Under the pieces are notes generated by a model that saw only the letters and a list, made by a program, of their open reading frames with translations, was not told where the DNA came from and searched no databases. From Paenirhizobium selenitireducens ATCC BAA-1503 (GTDB lineage: Bacteria; Pseudomonadota; Alphaproteobacteria; Rhizobiales; Rhizobiaceae), in assembly GCF_000518785.1 (NCBI RefSeq), contig NZ_JAEG01000007.1:248001-312000 (forward strand): a stretch of 64,000 nt of DNA, in the 5' to 3' direction. Positions within the stretch are counted from its first letter, which is position 1. Each line of letters starts with the position of its first letter. Positions 27,054 through 38,927 of the stretch are shown here, in pieces. Made by a program: the position numbers and the translations under genes.

Positions 27054-30000
27054 ATGAAGTTCAACCGCCTGCGCCTGCTCGGCTTCAAGTCCTTCGTCGA
27101 ACCGACCGAATTCATCATCGAACGGGGCCTGACCGGCGTCGTCGGGCCGAACGGCTGCGGCAAGTCGAACCTTGTCGAGGCGCTGCGCTGGGTGATGGGG
27201 GAGAACTCCTACAAGAACATGCGCGCGTCGGGCATGGACGACGTGATCTTCTCCGGTTCCGGCAACCGGCCGGCCCGCAACACCGCCGAAGTCGGCCTCT
27301 ATCTCGACAATTCCGACCGCACCGCGCCCGCCGCCTTCAACGATGCCGACGAGATCCAGGTGACCCGCCGCATCGAGCGCGGCGAGGGTTCGGTCTATCG
27401 CATCAACGGCAAGGAAGCCCGCGCAAAGGACGTGCAGCTTCTGTTCGCCGACGCCTCGACCGGCGCGCGTTCGCCCTCCATGGTTGGCCAGGGCCGTATC
27501 GGCGAGCTGATCCAGGCCAAGCCCCAGGCCCGCCGCCAGCTGCTCGAAGAGGCGGCCGGCATTTCCGGGCTGCATTCGCGCCGCCACGAGGCGGAGCTGA
27601 GATTGCGCGCCGCCGAGACCAATCTCGAGCGCTTGGAAGACATCACGGCCCAGCTCGAGACCCAGATCGAAAGCCTGAAGCGCCAGGCCCGCCAGGCCAA
27701 CCGCTTCAAGATGCTCTCCGCCGACATCAGGGCGCATGAGGCCATGCTGCTGCATATCCGCTGGAGCCAGGCCAAGCAGGCCGAGGGCGAGGCGGAAAGC
27801 GCGCTGAACCAGGCGACCTCGATCGTCGCCGAAAAGGCGCAGAGCCAGATGGAGGCGGCCAAGGCGCAAGGCATCGCCAGCCTGAAGATGCCGGAACTGC
27901 GCGAGGAGGAGGCGCGCTGCGCCGCCGCGCTTCAGCGCCTGCAGATCGCCCGCACCCAGCTCGACGAGGAGGCCGGCCGTCTTCTGCGCCGCCGCGACGA
28001 ACTCACCCGCCGGCTTGCCCAGCTCTCCGAGGACATCCGCCGCGAGGAACGCCTGGTCGCCGAGAATGCCGAAGTGCTGGAGCGGCTGACGGCGGAGGAA
28101 GCGGAACTCGAGGACATCCTCGCCGATTCCGGCCGCACCGGCGAAGAAGCACGCATCGCCTTCGAGGCGGCCGCGGCGACCCTTTCCGACAGCGAGAAGC
28201 GTTTTGCCGCGCTGACCGCCGAGCGCGCCGAAGCTGCTGCCGGCCGCAATCAGTTGGAGCGCCTGATCCGCGATCTTGCCGACCGCCGCCAGCGGCTGGA
28301 GCGTCAGGTGGCGGAGGCGAATGGCGAGCTGGATCAGATCGCCGCCCGCATCGCAGCCCTTCCCGATCCGGACGAAAAGCGCGAGATGGTCGAGGCCGCC
28401 GAACAGGCGCTGGCCGACAGCGAGGGAGCAACCGCCGAGATCGAAGACAGCCTGGCCGAGGCCCGCCGGGCCGAAAGCCTGACGCGCGCGCCGCTCGAGG
28501 CCGCCCGTTCCAAACTCAATGCGCTCGAAACCGAGGCGCGCACGATTTCCCGCATGCTGGCCTCGGCCGTTTCGGGCGATTTCACCCCCGTGGCGGAAGA
28601 ACTGACCGTCACGCGTGGCTATGAGACGGCGCTCGGTGCAGCCCTTGGCGACGACCTCGACAGCCCGCTCGATGCGGCCGCGCCGGCCCACTGGATGCTG
28701 AACGGCGTCGGTGCCGGCGATCCGGCCCTGCCGGCGGGCATTGCCTGCCTGGTCGATCATGTCCGCGCGCCGCCGGCGCTGACCCGGCGCCTGCGCCAGA
28801 TCGGCGTCGTCGCCGACGCCGCGACGGCGCTTCGCCTGATGCCGGAGCTTCGCCCCGGCCAGCGCCTCGTTACCCGCGAAGGCGCCGTCTATCGCTGGGA
28901 CGGCCATGTCGCCGGCTCCGAAGCCCCGAGCGCGGCCGCTTTGCGACTTGCCCAGAAGAACCGCCTGACCGAGATCGAGACGGAGGTCGAAGAGGCGCAA
29001 TATGCGCTCACCGACGCCGAGGAGCGTCTGGCCGAGGCGGTCGACGCGATCCGCAGCGAAGAGTCCCGTCTTGCCGAGGCGCGCGACAGGCAGCGCCTGT
29101 CGATCCGCCATCTTGCCGAAGCGCGCGAGGCGCTGACCCAGGCGGAACGCGCCTCGGGCGATCTCATCCGCCGGCGTGTCGTCATCGAGGAGGCGGTGAA
29201 CGGCCTGAAGGCGCAGATCGAGGAAGCGCTCGAACAGGAGGAAAACGCCCGTATCGAGATCGAGGAAACGCCGGACCTCTCCGCCCTCGACGTCAGACTG
29301 CGCGAGGCCGAGGCCGAGGTCGCGACCGATCGCGGTCGGCTCGCCGAGGCGCGCGCCCGTTTCGAGGGGCTGGCGCGCGAGGACGAAAGCCGCAGGCGTC
29401 GCATTCTCGCCATCCGTCAGGAGCGCTCGACCTGGCAGGCGCGGGCGCGAAACGCCGAAGAGCATATCGCCACTTTGCGCGACCGCGTGGCGGAGGCCGA
29501 GGACGAGATGATCGGGCTCGAAATGGCGCCCGACGAGGTCGAGGAAAAGCGCCGCGCCCTGATGAACGAGCTGGAAAAGGCCGAAGCCGCACGCCGCGCC
29601 GCAGCCGACCGGCTGGTCGAGGCCGAGACGCGCCAGCGTGATGCCGACCAGAAGGCCGCCGCGGCCCTGGCCGAACTCGCCGAAAGCCGCGAAAAGCGCG
29701 GCCGCGCCGAAGAACGTCTGGTCTCGGCCCGCGACTGGCGCAAGGAGGCCGAAACCCGCATCCACGAGGCGCTCTCCGTTCCGCCGCACGAAGCGTTCCG
29801 GCTGACGGGGCTCAAGGATCCCTCGGAGATCCCCGATCTGCGCGAGGTCGAACGCGATCTCGACCGCCTGCGCATCGAGCGCGAGCGCCTCGGCGCCGTC
29901 AACCTCAGGGCCGACGAAGAGCAGAAGGAGCTGTCGGAACGGCTGGCCGCGCTGATCAAGGAGCGCGACGACATCATCGATGCGATCAAGAAGCTGCGCG

Positions 30001-30521
30001 GCGCGATCCAGAGCCTCAACCGCGAGGGCCGCGAGCGCCTGCTCGCCGCCTTCGACGTGGTCAACGCCCAGTTCCAGCGCCTGTTCACCCACCTGTTCAA
30101 CGGCGGCACGGCCGAATTGCAGCTGATCGAAAGCGACGATCCGCTCGAAGCCGGCCTCGAAATCCTCGCTCGCCCGCCCGGCAAGAAGCCGCAGACCATG
30201 ACGCTTCTGTCAGGCGGCGAGCAGGCTTTGACGGCGATGGCGCTGATCTTTGCGGTCTTCCTCACCAACCCCGCGCCGATCTGCGTGCTGGACGAAGTGG
30301 ACGCACCGCTCGACGACCACAATGTCGAGCGCTACTGCAACCTGATGGACGAAATGGCCGCCTCGACCGAGACGCGCTTCGTCATCATCACCCACAACCC
30401 GATCACCATGGCCCGCATGAACCGCCTGTTCGGCGTCACCATGGCCGAACAGGGCGTCTCCCAGCTGGTGTCGGTCGATCTGGAAACGGCAGAAGCGCTG
30501 CGCGAGCGCGACGCGGTTTAG
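27054..30521 (+). CDS. smc: Chromosome segregation protein SMC
   Basis: The 1155-residue ATPase has Walker A GPNGCGKSN at residues 31-39, long coiled-coil arms on both sides of a hinge near residues 510-650, and a C-terminal head with the signature LLSGGEQALTAMAL and Walker B VLDEVDAPLDDHN. SMC with ScpAB organises and segregates the chromosome. Length is normal for the alphaproteobacterial family. The initiation region is embedded in a palindromic repeat, which is unusual for an essential-type gene. Confidence 0.97.
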   Translation: MKFNRLRLLGFKSFVEPTEFIIERGLTGVVGPNGCGKSNLVEALRWVMGENSYKNMRASGMDDVIFSGSGNRPARNTAEVGLYLDNSDRTAPAAFNDADEIQVTRRIERGEGSVYRINGKEARAKDVQLLFADASTGARSPSMVGQGRIGELIQAKPQARRQLLEEAAGISGLHSRRHEAELRLRAAETNLERLEDITAQLETQIESLKRQARQANRFKMLSADIRAHEAMLLHIRWSQAKQAEGEAESALNQATSIVAEKAQSQMEAAKAQGIASLKMPELREEEARCAAALQRLQIARTQLDEEAGRLLRRRDELTRRLAQLSEDIRREERLVAENAEVLERLTAEEAELEDILADSGRTGEEARIAFEAAAATLSDSEKRFAALTAERAEAAAGRNQLERLIRDLADRRQRLERQVAEANGELDQIAARIAALPDPDEKREMVEAAEQALADSEGATAEIEDSLAEARRAESLTRAPLEAARSKLNALETEARTISRMLASAVSGDFTPVAEELTVTRGYETALGAALGDDLDSPLDAAAPAHWMLNGVGAGDPALPAGIACLVDHVRAPPALTRRLRQIGVVADAATALRLMPELRPGQRLVTREGAVYRWDGHVAGSEAPSAAALRLAQKNRLTEIETEVEEAQYALTDAEERLAEAVDAIRSEESRLAEARDRQRLSIRHLAEAREALTQAERASGDLIRRRVVIEEAVNGLKAQIEEALEQEENARIEIEETPDLSALDVRLREAEAEVATDRGRLAEARARFEGLAREDESRRRRILAIRQERSTWQARARNAEEHIATLRDRVAEAEDEMIGLEMAPDEVEEKRRALMNELEKAEAARRAAADRLVEAETRQRDADQKAAAALAELAESREKRGRAEERLVSARDWRKEAETRIHEALSVPPHEAFRLTGLKDPSEIPDLREVERDLDRLRIERERLGAVNLRADEEQKELSERLAALIKERDDIIDAIKKLRGAIQSLNREGRERLLAAFDVVNAQFQRLFTHLFNGGTAELQLIESDDPLEAGLEILARPPGKKPQTMTLLSGGEQALTAMALIFAVFLTNPAPICVLDEVDAPLDDHNVERYCNLMDEMAASTETRFVIITHNPITMARMNRLFGVTMAEQGVSQLVSVDLETAEALRERDAV

Positions 30522-30562
30522 AGCGACCCCATAAGTCCACAGTTTTCAGATGAAACAGGGTT

Positions 30563-31498
30563 TCACGCCGCCAGCATCAGGCGGTCGCGGCCTTCGTGCT
30601 TGGCCTGGTAGAGCGCCTGGTCGGCGCGCGAATAGACGGCCTGGGGCGTGTCCTCGGCTTTGATTTCGGCAAGGCCCGCGGAAAACGTATAGGTGAAATC
30701 TCGCGCGTTCGGCAGCGGCCGGCGCTCGTGGATGGCACCGAACACCCGGTCGACGATCTTCTTCGCGTGGAGGATCGAGGTGTCGGGCATGAGCAGCATG
30801 AATTCCTCGCCGCCGATCCGGCCAAAGCCGTCCCGCAGGCGGATATTGCCCTGAACGGTGCGGGCGAAGTCGACGAGCACCATGTCGCCGGCCTGGTGGC
30901 CGAAGCGATCGTTGATCTGCTTGAAGAGGTCAAGGTCGAACAGGCACAGGCAGCCCTGTCGCGTGCCGGACGGATGCGTGCCGCTCAGCAGATTCTCCAG
31001 CAGCGCCCACATGTGGCGGCGGTTGGAAATGTCGGTGAGCTCGTCGGTCTGCGAGGCGCGCGTGGCAAGGTCGCGCAACTGCCGCAGTTCGCGTTCCTCG
31101 CGCCGAAGTTCGGTGATGTCGGTGGCGATGAACAGCATCCAGCCGTCCGGCTGCACCGTCTCGACGATCCACAGCCACCGCCCGTCGACGAGATCGCTTT
31201 CAAACGAGCGGCGCGGCACCTTGCCCCGGCGCGAGATGGCCGAGGCGAGCCAGGCATTGATGTCGGGATGGGCGATGATCGCGCCGCGGCCCGCCTGCCA
31301 GTTGCGGCGCATCAGCTCCGGCCATAGTGGCGTTTCGTCGGGTTCGACGGAATAGGTCTTGCGGAAAGCGGCATTGGCGTAACGCAGCCGGTCCTCCGGA
31401 TCGTAGACGGCAATCAGGGCCGCCGATTCTTCGCGGAGTGAGGCCAGTTTTTCCGAAACCTGTTCTGTATCCACCGGCGATCGGTTCCCGTCGTTCAC
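30563..31498 (-). CDS. Diguanylate cyclase, PAS-GGDEF
   Basis: The protein has an N-terminal PAS-like domain (ALIAVYDPEDRLRYANAAFRKTY, about residues 25-140) and a C-terminal GGDEF domain with GGEEF in RIGGEEFMLL and the typical DLDLFKQINDRFGHQAGD. No membrane segment is visible, so it is cytosolic. It should make c-di-GMP from GTP. The RxxD inhibitory site is not obvious. GTG at 31498 is chosen (311 residues, GAAG upstream); further upstream only a TTG is available. It converges with smc. Confidence 0.88.
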   Translation of the reverse strand: MNDGNRSPVDTEQVSEKLASLREESAALIAVYDPEDRLRYANAAFRKTYSVEPDETPLWPELMRRNWQAGRGAIIAHPDINAWLASAISRRGKVPRRSFESDLVDGRWLWIVETVQPDGWMLFIATDITELRREERELRQLRDLATRASQTDELTDISNRRHMWALLENLLSGTHPSGTRQGCLCLFDLDLFKQINDRFGHQAGDMVLVDFARTVQGNIRLRDGFGRIGGEEFMLLMPDTSILHAKKIVDRVFGAIHERRPLPNARDFTYTFSAGLAEIKAEDTPQAVYSRADQALYQAKHEGRDRLMLAA

Positions 31499-31631
31499 GC
31501 TACTTCGACGGACAGTATGGGCGCGAACAATGAAATATGAATAAATGGTGGAATTCTTATGTACCAGATTTCCACCCTGCGCCTTCAATAGGGGAGGCCG
31601 GTCCGCCCCGTTGTGACGGTCCGGCCGCTCC

Positions 31632-32429
31632 TTAAGCCTTCTTGACGGCCGAGATCGCGTAACGGTGCTGCGTTGCCCGCTCCAGTCCCTTGAGCAGCGA
31701 GAAATTCCGGCGCTGCTGGCGATGAATGGCCTTCAGGTCGAAGTCGACCCGGATGTCTGTGAAACCCGCTTCGGTCAACAGGCGCACGACCTCGTCGGCC
31801 CGCGCGCCGTTGGAGAAGTAGACGCGCGACAGGATGCTCCGATGGGTTTCGCCAAGCGCGCCGGGACCATGGCGCTTGTCCGGCGCCATCAGGCCGATCT
31901 TCTGGGCAAGCCCGGACAGCGTCGAGAACAGGCGCGACAGCGGGCCGGGATTGACGAAATCGCCGTCGATGATCAGCAGCTTGCCGCCGGGTTTCAGGAT
32001 GCGGTGCCATTCGCGAAACGCCGCAGCCGGATCGACCAGCGTCCACACCAGGTGGCGATTGGTCACCACATCGGCGGAATTGTCCGGCTCCATCGTCACT
32101 TCCGCGTCGCCGAGCAGGAATTCGATCGGCCGCTTGCGGGCCGCAGCCTTGCGCCTTGCGCGCTCCAGCATGGGTTCGGCCCAGTCAATGCCGGTGACCC
32201 GGAAGCCGATATCGTCGAGCAAGTGGGAGACGACCGCCGTGCCGCAGGCGAGATCGACCGCCCGCCGTCCTTCGCCGCGTCCCAGATGCTTGAGAAACAG
32301 CGCCTGCCAAGCGGCGCGTTCGCCCTCGGAGAAGATCTCGTGGCCGGGCTGCTCGTCGAAGGTCGCCGCGCGCTCCGACCAATAGGCCTTGATCTCGTCT
32401 TTCAGGCTGTAATTGCTCGCCAGGTTCAT
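31632..32429 (-). CDS. Class I SAM-dependent methyltransferase
   Basis: The 265-residue protein has motif I VDLACGTAVVSHLL, followed by TGIDWAEPML, LLGDAE and ILKPGGKLLIIDGD, typical of UbiE-like small-molecule methyltransferases. It is transcribed away from an iron-complex ABC transporter with 107 bases between starts, a region holding a candidate iron-responsive operator. It could act on the imported compound or its breakdown product; this is inference from position only. Confidence 0.87.
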   Translation of the reverse strand: MNLASNYSLKDEIKAYWSERAATFDEQPGHEIFSEGERAAWQALFLKHLGRGEGRRAVDLACGTAVVSHLLDDIGFRVTGIDWAEPMLERARRKAAARKRPIEFLLGDAEVTMEPDNSADVVTNRHLVWTLVDPAAAFREWHRILKPGGKLLIIDGDFVNPGPLSRLFSTLSGLAQKIGLMAPDKRHGPGALGETHRSILSRVYFSNGARADEVVRLLTEAGFTDIRVDFDLKAIHRQQRRNFSLLKGLERATQHRYAISAVKKA

Positions 32430-32481
32430 TCTCTCAGCTCCGACACGTCTTGAGTTTGGAAACGTTATAAAAGATAAATCT

Positions 32482-32496
32482 TGACTGTAAAGATCA
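32482..32496. promoter_or_regulatory. Candidate IRO box (RirA-type iron operator)
   Basis: TGA-CTGTAAAGA-TCA matches the TGA-N9-TCA iron-responsive operator of rhizobia. It lies between the divergent methyltransferase and iron-transport genes, 41 bases before the binding-protein ATG. The motif has only six fixed bases, so the iron-transport context carries most of the weight. Confidence 0.5.
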
Positions 32497-32536
32497 TGAA
32501 ATCTATTCCAACGATAAATTAGTGCTGGAGAGAAAA

Positions 32537-33676
32537 ATGAATATCTTCAATAAGGTGGCGTCAGCCGCCCTGGGTCTTGCTGTGCTTTTTTCAGGGGCGG
32601 CCTCGGCGAAGGACAAGGTCAAACTCACCGATATCACCGGCCGTGAGGTCGAGGTCAGCGTACCGGTCGAGCACGTGATCCTCGGCGAAGGTCGGCAGAT
32701 GTATTTCGTCGCCGCCCTCGATACGGAAGAGCCCTTCAGCCGCGTTGTCGGCTGGCGCGACGACTTCAAGAAGGCCGATCTCGATGGCTATAACGCCTAT
32801 CTGGAAAAATTCCCGGAAATGGAAAAGCTGCCGACCTTCGGCGGCATGAAGGACGGCACCTTCGACATCGAGCAGGCCGTCGCGCTGAAGCCCGACGTCA
32901 TCATCATGAACATCGACGCCAAGACCGCGACCGAGGAAGCCGGCTACATCGAGAAGCTCGGCAAGGTCGGCATTCCGCTGGTCTATGTCGACTTCCGCGA
33001 GAAGCCGATGCTCCACACCGAGCCGTCGATGCGCCTGATGGGCGAACTCTTCGGCAAGCAGGACCGCGCCGAGGACTTCATCGCCTTCCGCGCCGCCGAG
33101 ATCGCCAAGGTCACCGACGTGCTCGCCAAGGTCGCCGATCTCAAGCGTCCGAGCGTCTTCATGGAGCGCGCCGGCGGCTATTCCGATGATTGCTGCATGT
33201 CCTTCGGCAACGAGAACTTCGGCCAGATGGTCGCGCTCGCCGGCGGCACCAACATGGCCTCGGACTTCATCCCCGGCACCTTCGGCACCGTCAATCCCGA
33301 GCAGATCATCGCCTCCAACCCGGACCAGGTCATCATCACCGGCGCCAACTGGGAGCTCTATGTCCCCGGCGGTGCATGGGTCGGCGTCGGCCCGGGTGCC
33401 GACAAGGCCAAGAGTGCAGAAAAGCTCGCCAAGCTGATGGAACGCCCGGCCTTCACCGGCATCAAGGCGGTCAAGGACGGCAATGTCCATGCGATCTGGC
33501 ACCAGTTCTACAACAACCCCTACCAGTTCGTCGCCATCCAGCAGATCGCCAAGTGGCTGCATCCTGACCTGTTCAAGGATCTCGATCCGGACAAGACCTT
33601 CCGCAGCCTGCACGAGCGCTTCCTGCCCGTCGATTACCGGCCCGGTTACTGGGTCTCGCTGAACGCCGGCAACTGA
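32537..33676 (+). CDS. ABC transporter substrate-binding protein, iron-complex type
   Basis: The 379-residue exported protein has a signal peptide (MNIFNKVASAALGLAVLFSG, cleavage near ASA) and a class III binding-protein fold. Visible stretches are VILGEGRQMYFVAALD, IEQAVALKPDVIIMNI and the C-terminal VKDGNVHAIWHQFYNNPYQFVAIQQIAKWLHP. The dicysteine DDCCMSFG in the middle is unusual and might take part in ligand binding. GGAG lies seven bases before the ATG. It leads a three-gene operon with permease and ATPase. Substrate is probably a ferric siderophore or haem-like complex. Confidence 0.9.
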   Translation: MNIFNKVASAALGLAVLFSGAASAKDKVKLTDITGREVEVSVPVEHVILGEGRQMYFVAALDTEEPFSRVVGWRDDFKKADLDGYNAYLEKFPEMEKLPTFGGMKDGTFDIEQAVALKPDVIIMNIDAKTATEEAGYIEKLGKVGIPLVYVDFREKPMLHTEPSMRLMGELFGKQDRAEDFIAFRAAEIAKVTDVLAKVADLKRPSVFMERAGGYSDDCCMSFGNENFGQMVALAGGTNMASDFIPGTFGTVNPEQIIASNPDQVIITGANWELYVPGGAWVGVGPGADKAKSAEKLAKLMERPAFTGIKAVKDGNVHAIWHQFYNNPYQFVAIQQIAKWLHPDLFKDLDPDKTFRSLHERFLPVDYRPGYWVSLNAGN

Positions 33677-33677
33677 T

Positions 33678-34745
33678 ATGGCCGCGGCTGTCGAAACCGT
33701 CACGATCAAGGAAGGGCGCGGTCTTTACCGCGCCCTGTCCTTCAGGCGCATCCTGCTGATCGCTTTCCTGTGCTGTCTGCTGTTCCTGTCGGTCTCCGCC
33801 GACATGGCGGTCGGGCCGGCCAACTACACCATTGCCGAAGTGCTGAAGGCGCTGTTTTACAAGGACAGCGTCGACGTCCAGCGCCAGGTGGTGATCTGGG
33901 ACATCCGCATGCCGATCGCGCTGATGGCGGTGACCGTCGGCGCCTCGCTGTCGCTCGCCGGCGCGCAGATGCAGACCATTCTCGCCAATCCGCTGGCGAG
34001 CCCCTTCACGCTCGGCATTTCCGCCGCCGCGAGCTTCGGCGCCGCACTCGGCCTCGTCGCCGGCGTCTCGCTCGTGCCGATCGCCGTGCACCTCATGGTG
34101 CCGATCAATGCCTTCATCATGGCCATGCTCGCCGCCCTCTTCATCCATTTCGCCTCGACGCTGCGCGGCGTGACCGTCGAAACCATCGTGCTGCTCGGCA
34201 TCGCCCTGGTCTTCACCTTCAACGCTGCCCTGTCGCTGCTCGAATATCTCGCCTCCGAACAGGCGCTCGCCGCCGTCGTCTTCTGGACCATGGGCAGCCT
34301 CACCAAGGCGACCTGGGTCAAGGTCGCGGTCACCGGCGTCATGCTCGTCATCGCGATCCCGCTCTTTGCCCGCAATGCCTGGCAGCTGACCGCTCTCCGC
34401 ATGGGCGACGAGAAGGCCGCTAGCCTCGGCGTCAACGTCCGTCGGCTGCGGCTCACCACGCTGATGGTCGTCGCGCTGCTCGCCGCCATTCCCGTCTCCT
34501 TCGTCGGCACGATCGGCTTCATCGGTCTGGTCGGGCCGCATATCGCCCGCATGCTGGTCGGTGAGGACCAGCGCTTCTTCCTGCCCGCCTCGGTGGTTTG
34601 CGGCGCGCTGCTGCTCTCGGCCACCTCGGTGGTCAGCAAGTCGATCATCCCGGGCGCCATCCTGCCGATCGGGGTGATCACCGCGCTGGTCGGCGTACCC
34701 TTCTTCTTCGTCCTGATTTTCACCCAGCGGAGGCGCGCATGGTAG
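33678..34745 (+). CDS. FecCD family iron-complex ABC permease
   Basis: The 355-residue membrane protein has eight to ten helices and FecCD hallmarks: GASLSLAGAQMQTILANPLASPFTLGISAAASFGAALGL, the middle FWTMGSL, and FVGTIGFIGLVGPHIARMLVG near the coupling helix. The ATG is one base after the stop codon of the binding-protein gene, and the end overlaps the ATPase start by seven bases, so all three are one operon. It forms the homodimeric channel for the imported iron complex. Confidence 0.95.
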   Translation: MAAAVETVTIKEGRGLYRALSFRRILLIAFLCCLLFLSVSADMAVGPANYTIAEVLKALFYKDSVDVQRQVVIWDIRMPIALMAVTVGASLSLAGAQMQTILANPLASPFTLGISAAASFGAALGLVAGVSLVPIAVHLMVPINAFIMAMLAALFIHFASTLRGVTVETIVLLGIALVFTFNAALSLLEYLASEQALAAVVFWTMGSLTKATWVKVAVTGVMLVIAIPLFARNAWQLTALRMGDEKAASLGVNVRRLRLTTLMVVALLAAIPVSFVGTIGFIGLVGPHIARMLVGEDQRFFLPASVVCGALLLSATSVVSKSIIPGAILPIGVITALVGVPFFFVLIFTQRRRAW

Positions 34746-35494
34746 GCCTGGCAATGCAGGATCTCTCCGTCCGCTACGGACGCACCGAGATCGTCTCCGG
34801 CATCAGCGCCGAAATCCCATCCCCGGGCGGGCTGACGGCGGTCATCGGCCCGAACGCCGCCGGCAAGTCCAGCTTCCTGAAGCGCATCGCCGGCCTTGCC
34901 AAGGGAGCGGGCACCGTCGTCGTGGTGGACGGCCAGAAGGGCGATGCCGGCATTTCCTACATGCCGCAGGATACGGCCTGCAATGCCGTGCTCTCGGTCT
35001 ACGAATCCGTGCTGATGGCGGCCAAGCAGGGTTCCGGCTGGCAGGTCGAGGACCATGAGCTGGCCGACATCGACCGGGTGCTCGCCTCGCTGAAGATCAC
35101 CCCCTGGGCCTTCCGCAATCTCGGCGAACTCTCGGGCGGACAGCGTCAGCTCGTCGCCATCGCCCAGGCGCTGATCCGCAAGCCGGAAATCCTGCTGATG
35201 GACGAGCCGACCTCGGCGCTCGACCTCTACCGCCAGATCGAAGTGCTGACCTATATGTCGGCGCTCGCCCGGCGCACCGGCATGGCGGTGGTCATCGCGC
35301 TGCACGATTTGAACCACGCCCTGCGCTATTGCGAGCGCACGCTGGTGATCGCCGAGGGCAAGCTGGTCGCCAGCGGCCCGTCGGAAGAGGTCATCACCCG
35401 CGACATGCTGCGCGACATCTACCGCGTCGATGCCCGCGTCGAGCGCTGCTCGCTCAGCCGGCCCATGGTGATCGTCGACAGCTCCATCCTCTGA
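34739..35494 (+). CDS. ABC transporter ATPase, iron-complex type
   Basis: The 251-residue protein has Walker A GPNAAGKSS at residues 37-45, signature LSGGQRQLVAIAQAL, Walker B LLMDEPTSALD and the switch histidine in IALHDLNHAL. It resembles FepC/FhuC-type ATPases. It starts inside the end of the permease gene. It completes a full importer; no outer-membrane TonB receptor is seen in the window. Confidence 0.95.
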   Translation: MVGLAMQDLSVRYGRTEIVSGISAEIPSPGGLTAVIGPNAAGKSSFLKRIAGLAKGAGTVVVVDGQKGDAGISYMPQDTACNAVLSVYESVLMAAKQGSGWQVEDHELADIDRVLASLKITPWAFRNLGELSGGQRQLVAIAQALIRKPEILLMDEPTSALDLYRQIEVLTYMSALARRTGMAVVIALHDLNHALRYCERTLVIAEGKLVASGPSEEVITRDMLRDIYRVDARVERCSLSRPMVIVDSSIL

Positions 35495-35642
35495 TCGCAG
35501 GCCGCGCTCCGGGGCGACCGGCACGACCTCTATTGGGGCGGCGCGCGCCGGTCCGCAATTCCGCTCTTCCCATCGACCGCGCATCGCGGAAGGATGTGAG
35601 TGGCGCCGTGACTTGCGATTCGGCGCGGGAGGAACGAATTCC

Positions 35643-36083
35643 ATGGAAGGACGAGCGCGCAGGACGGTCGCTTCAGCTCTGCTGCTGGGTTTGAGCCTGG
35701 CCTTCGCCGGCCTGTCGGTTTCGACCGCCGCCGAACCGTCCCTGGCGGGCAATTTCCTCCCCGCGGTCATTGCCACCTCCGAGCCGCATCGCGCGGCGCT
35801 GGTCCACCTGATCCGCGGCAAGCCCGGCCTGCCGGCCTGGGTGCGCAACATGGTGAGCCGCGACCGATACGTCGCGCTGGCATCGAGGCGGGTCGAGGTC
35901 GAGGGCAAGTCGATGCAGCTCTTTGCCGCCTGCCAGGCGGGAAATTGTGCCGCAAGCGCGATCCGCTTGCTCTATTCCGAAGACGGCAAGCGGGCGGTGA
36001 TGCGCGTCGCCGACCTGAAACTGGGGACTGTCGTGCTCGGCGATCCGACGCCGGCCGAGGCGGGTGTTCTGGCTGCGGAGTAA
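35643..36083 (+). CDS. ivy: Ivy-like inhibitor of lysozyme
   Basis: The 146-residue exported protein has a signal peptide (residues 1 to about 30) and the Ivy-family pattern PAWVRNMVSRDRYVALASRRVEVEGKSMQLFAACQAGNC followed by LLYSEDGKRAVMRVADL. In E. coli Ivy a cysteine-bounded loop with a histidine enters the lysozyme active site. Here the loop is C97-QAG-NC102 and lacks the histidine, so binding may differ. GGAAGG-type sequence is weak before the ATG. It stands alone between the iron transporter and ppdK. Confidence 0.7.
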   Translation: MEGRARRTVASALLLGLSLAFAGLSVSTAAEPSLAGNFLPAVIATSEPHRAALVHLIRGKPGLPAWVRNMVSRDRYVALASRRVEVEGKSMQLFAACQAGNCAASAIRLLYSEDGKRAVMRVADLKLGTVVLGDPTPAEAGVLAAE

Positions 36084-36132
36084 GTATCCGCCGGCGGCGC
36101 CCGCGGCTCTTCCGCATTAACTGTCTGCCGCA

Positions 36133-36155
36133 ATTATGATGCAATGCAGCATAAT
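36133..36155. promoter_or_regulatory. 23-bp near-perfect palindrome upstream of ppdK
   Basis: ATTATGATGCA and TGCAGCATAAT form 11-base arms around a single A, with one mismatch. It lies about 80 bases before the ppdK ATG. The 11-1-11 layout is typical of a dimeric repressor operator; I do not recognise the protein. Confidence 0.5.
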
Positions 36156-36232
36156 CATGCGTGCTCGGCGTTTTCATTCCGTCACATATGCTGTAAACCG
36201 TCGGAAAAAGCCTGTTCGGGTGGAGATGAGGC

Positions 36233-38911
<2,679 letters not shown>

Positions 38912-38927
38912 GGCAGCCTGCCCATCC

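Noticed and set aside
26937-30092. 1051-codon open frame opposite smc
   Set aside because: Mirror of the smc coiled coil; all SMC motifs are on the plus strand.
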